From: Lachnospiraceae bacterium
GTDB taxonomy: Bacteria > Bacillota_A > Clostridia > Lachnospirales > Lachnospiraceae
Assembly (NCBI GenBank): GCA_017996675.1
Contig: JAGOGN010000022.1
Span: forward strand, 1 to 14,653
Reading direction: 5' to 3'
Length of the DNA stretch: 14,653 nt
Shown here in pieces: positions 14,198-14,653 of the stretch. Each line of letters starts with the position of its first letter. The first letter of the stretch is position 1. A program made the position numbers and the translations under genes. The notes under the pieces are model-generated. The model ran no database searches. It was not told the DNA's origin and saw only the letters and a list, made by a program, of their open reading frames with translations.

Positions 14198-14653
14198 AAG
14201 GCAAACGGAAAGAAAAAATTTAGACTATTTGACGCGATACTGTCAGTTATTTGTGTCATCTTTGTTGCAAAAGCAGCAGCACCAGTTGCAGTTTTAGGCA
14301 ACTCACAGTATTTTTGGTGGATTTTTATGATTATTTTATTCTTAATTCCTTACGGCTTAATTGCTGCAGAATTAGGAACCACATTTGAAAGCGATGGAGG
14401 CTTATACGACTGGGTTCGTAAAGCTCACGGAAGAAAAATGGGAACAAGAGTATCTTGGTATTACTGGATCAATTTCCCACTTTGGATGGCTTCATTAGCT
14501 GTTATTTTCCCAGAAATGCTTCAAATGATTTTAAATATTAAAATCGGTGTAATGCCATCATTAATTATTGAACTGGCATTTATCTGGATCGTAGTCGCAA
14601 TTAGTTTCTTCCCTGTCAGTGACAGTGTGTGGATTCTAAACGGAGCAGCAGTT
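14198..14653 (+). CDS. APC-family permease, probable agmatine/putrescine exchanger; 5' part, start codon missing
   Basis: An open frame running off the window encodes 152 residues of an amino-acid/polyamine permease: ANGKKKFRLFDAILSV leads into a first membrane helix, then NSQYFWWIFMIILFLIPYGLIAAELG and FESDGGLYDWVRKAHG, the typical second helix and loop of APC transporters. Its place right after aguA suggests uptake of agmatine in exchange for putrescine (inference). The frame is closed upstream by TAG at 14180-14182 and has no ATG, GTG or TTG until 14327, inside the membrane region. The codon where a start is expected (14198-14200) is AAG, 8 bases after a GGAG ribosome site (14186-14189); one base change would make it ATG-GCA-AAC (MANGKKKF). 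It is either a real start-loss or a sequence error. An ATG at 14184 is in another frame and stops after four codons. Confidence 0.75.

Noticed and set aside
14184..14200. Programmed frameshift from the ATG at 14184 into the permease frame
   Set aside because: A -1 shift would be needed at TAC TAT TAA, which is not a slippery heptamer, and no stimulating hairpin is visible. A changed start codon at 14198 is simpler.

Overview
The window looks like chromosomal DNA of a low-GC Gram-positive anaerobe, most likely a Clostridia / Lachnospiraceae-type gut organism. This is an inference from the A+T-rich sequence, strong AGGAGG-type ribosome sites, lipoprotein-anchored binding proteins (no outer-membrane genes), a CUT1 sugar transporter without its own ATPase, and the YedF + DUF3343 pair that is common in Clostridia. 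I cannot name a species. All recognised genes are on the + strand.

Layout. (1) Positions 1-1827 hold the end of a metN-metI-metQ D/L-methionine-type ABC importer; the ATPase is cut by the window edge and seems to lack the C-terminal NIL domain. (2) Positions 1841-2802 hold a single regulator with a PucR/CdaR-like C-terminal HTH. It has its own promoter, which sits inside a perfect 10-bp inverted repeat. (3) Positions 2838-10210 hold a maltodextrin operon: promoter(s), a striking overlapping operator, binding protein, two permeases, 4-alpha-glucanotransferase, a LacI-family repressor, a DUF624 (YesL-like) membrane protein, then yedF and a DUF3343 gene joined by 4-base stop/start overlaps, and a terminator. 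An internal hairpin lies between the binding-protein gene and the permease genes. (4) Positions 10312-12639 hold an MBOAT acyltransferase plus a membrane-anchored SGNH-type protein, a likely polymer O-acylation pair, followed by a terminator. (5) Positions 12557-13050 are a 494-bp non-coding stretch rich in GTAACA/TGTTAC elements, with two exact matches to the GlnR/TnrA box and a strong sigma-A promoter. (6) Positions 13051-14653 hold agmatine deiminase and the start of an APC-family permease (probably agmatine/putrescine exchange) whose expected start codon reads AAG instead of ATG.

How the parts work together. The maltodextrin operon imports maltodextrins, processes them with MalQ, and is probably autoregulated by its own LacI-type repressor at the 2919-2950 operator. 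The agu genes would import and deiminate agmatine, and the GlnR-type boxes suggest control by nitrogen supply. Nothing in the window is a clear new defence or mobile system. The most interesting signals are regulatory (the agu upstream region and the mal operator), the start-codon loss in the permease, and the Se/S-carrier genes coupled to a sugar operon.
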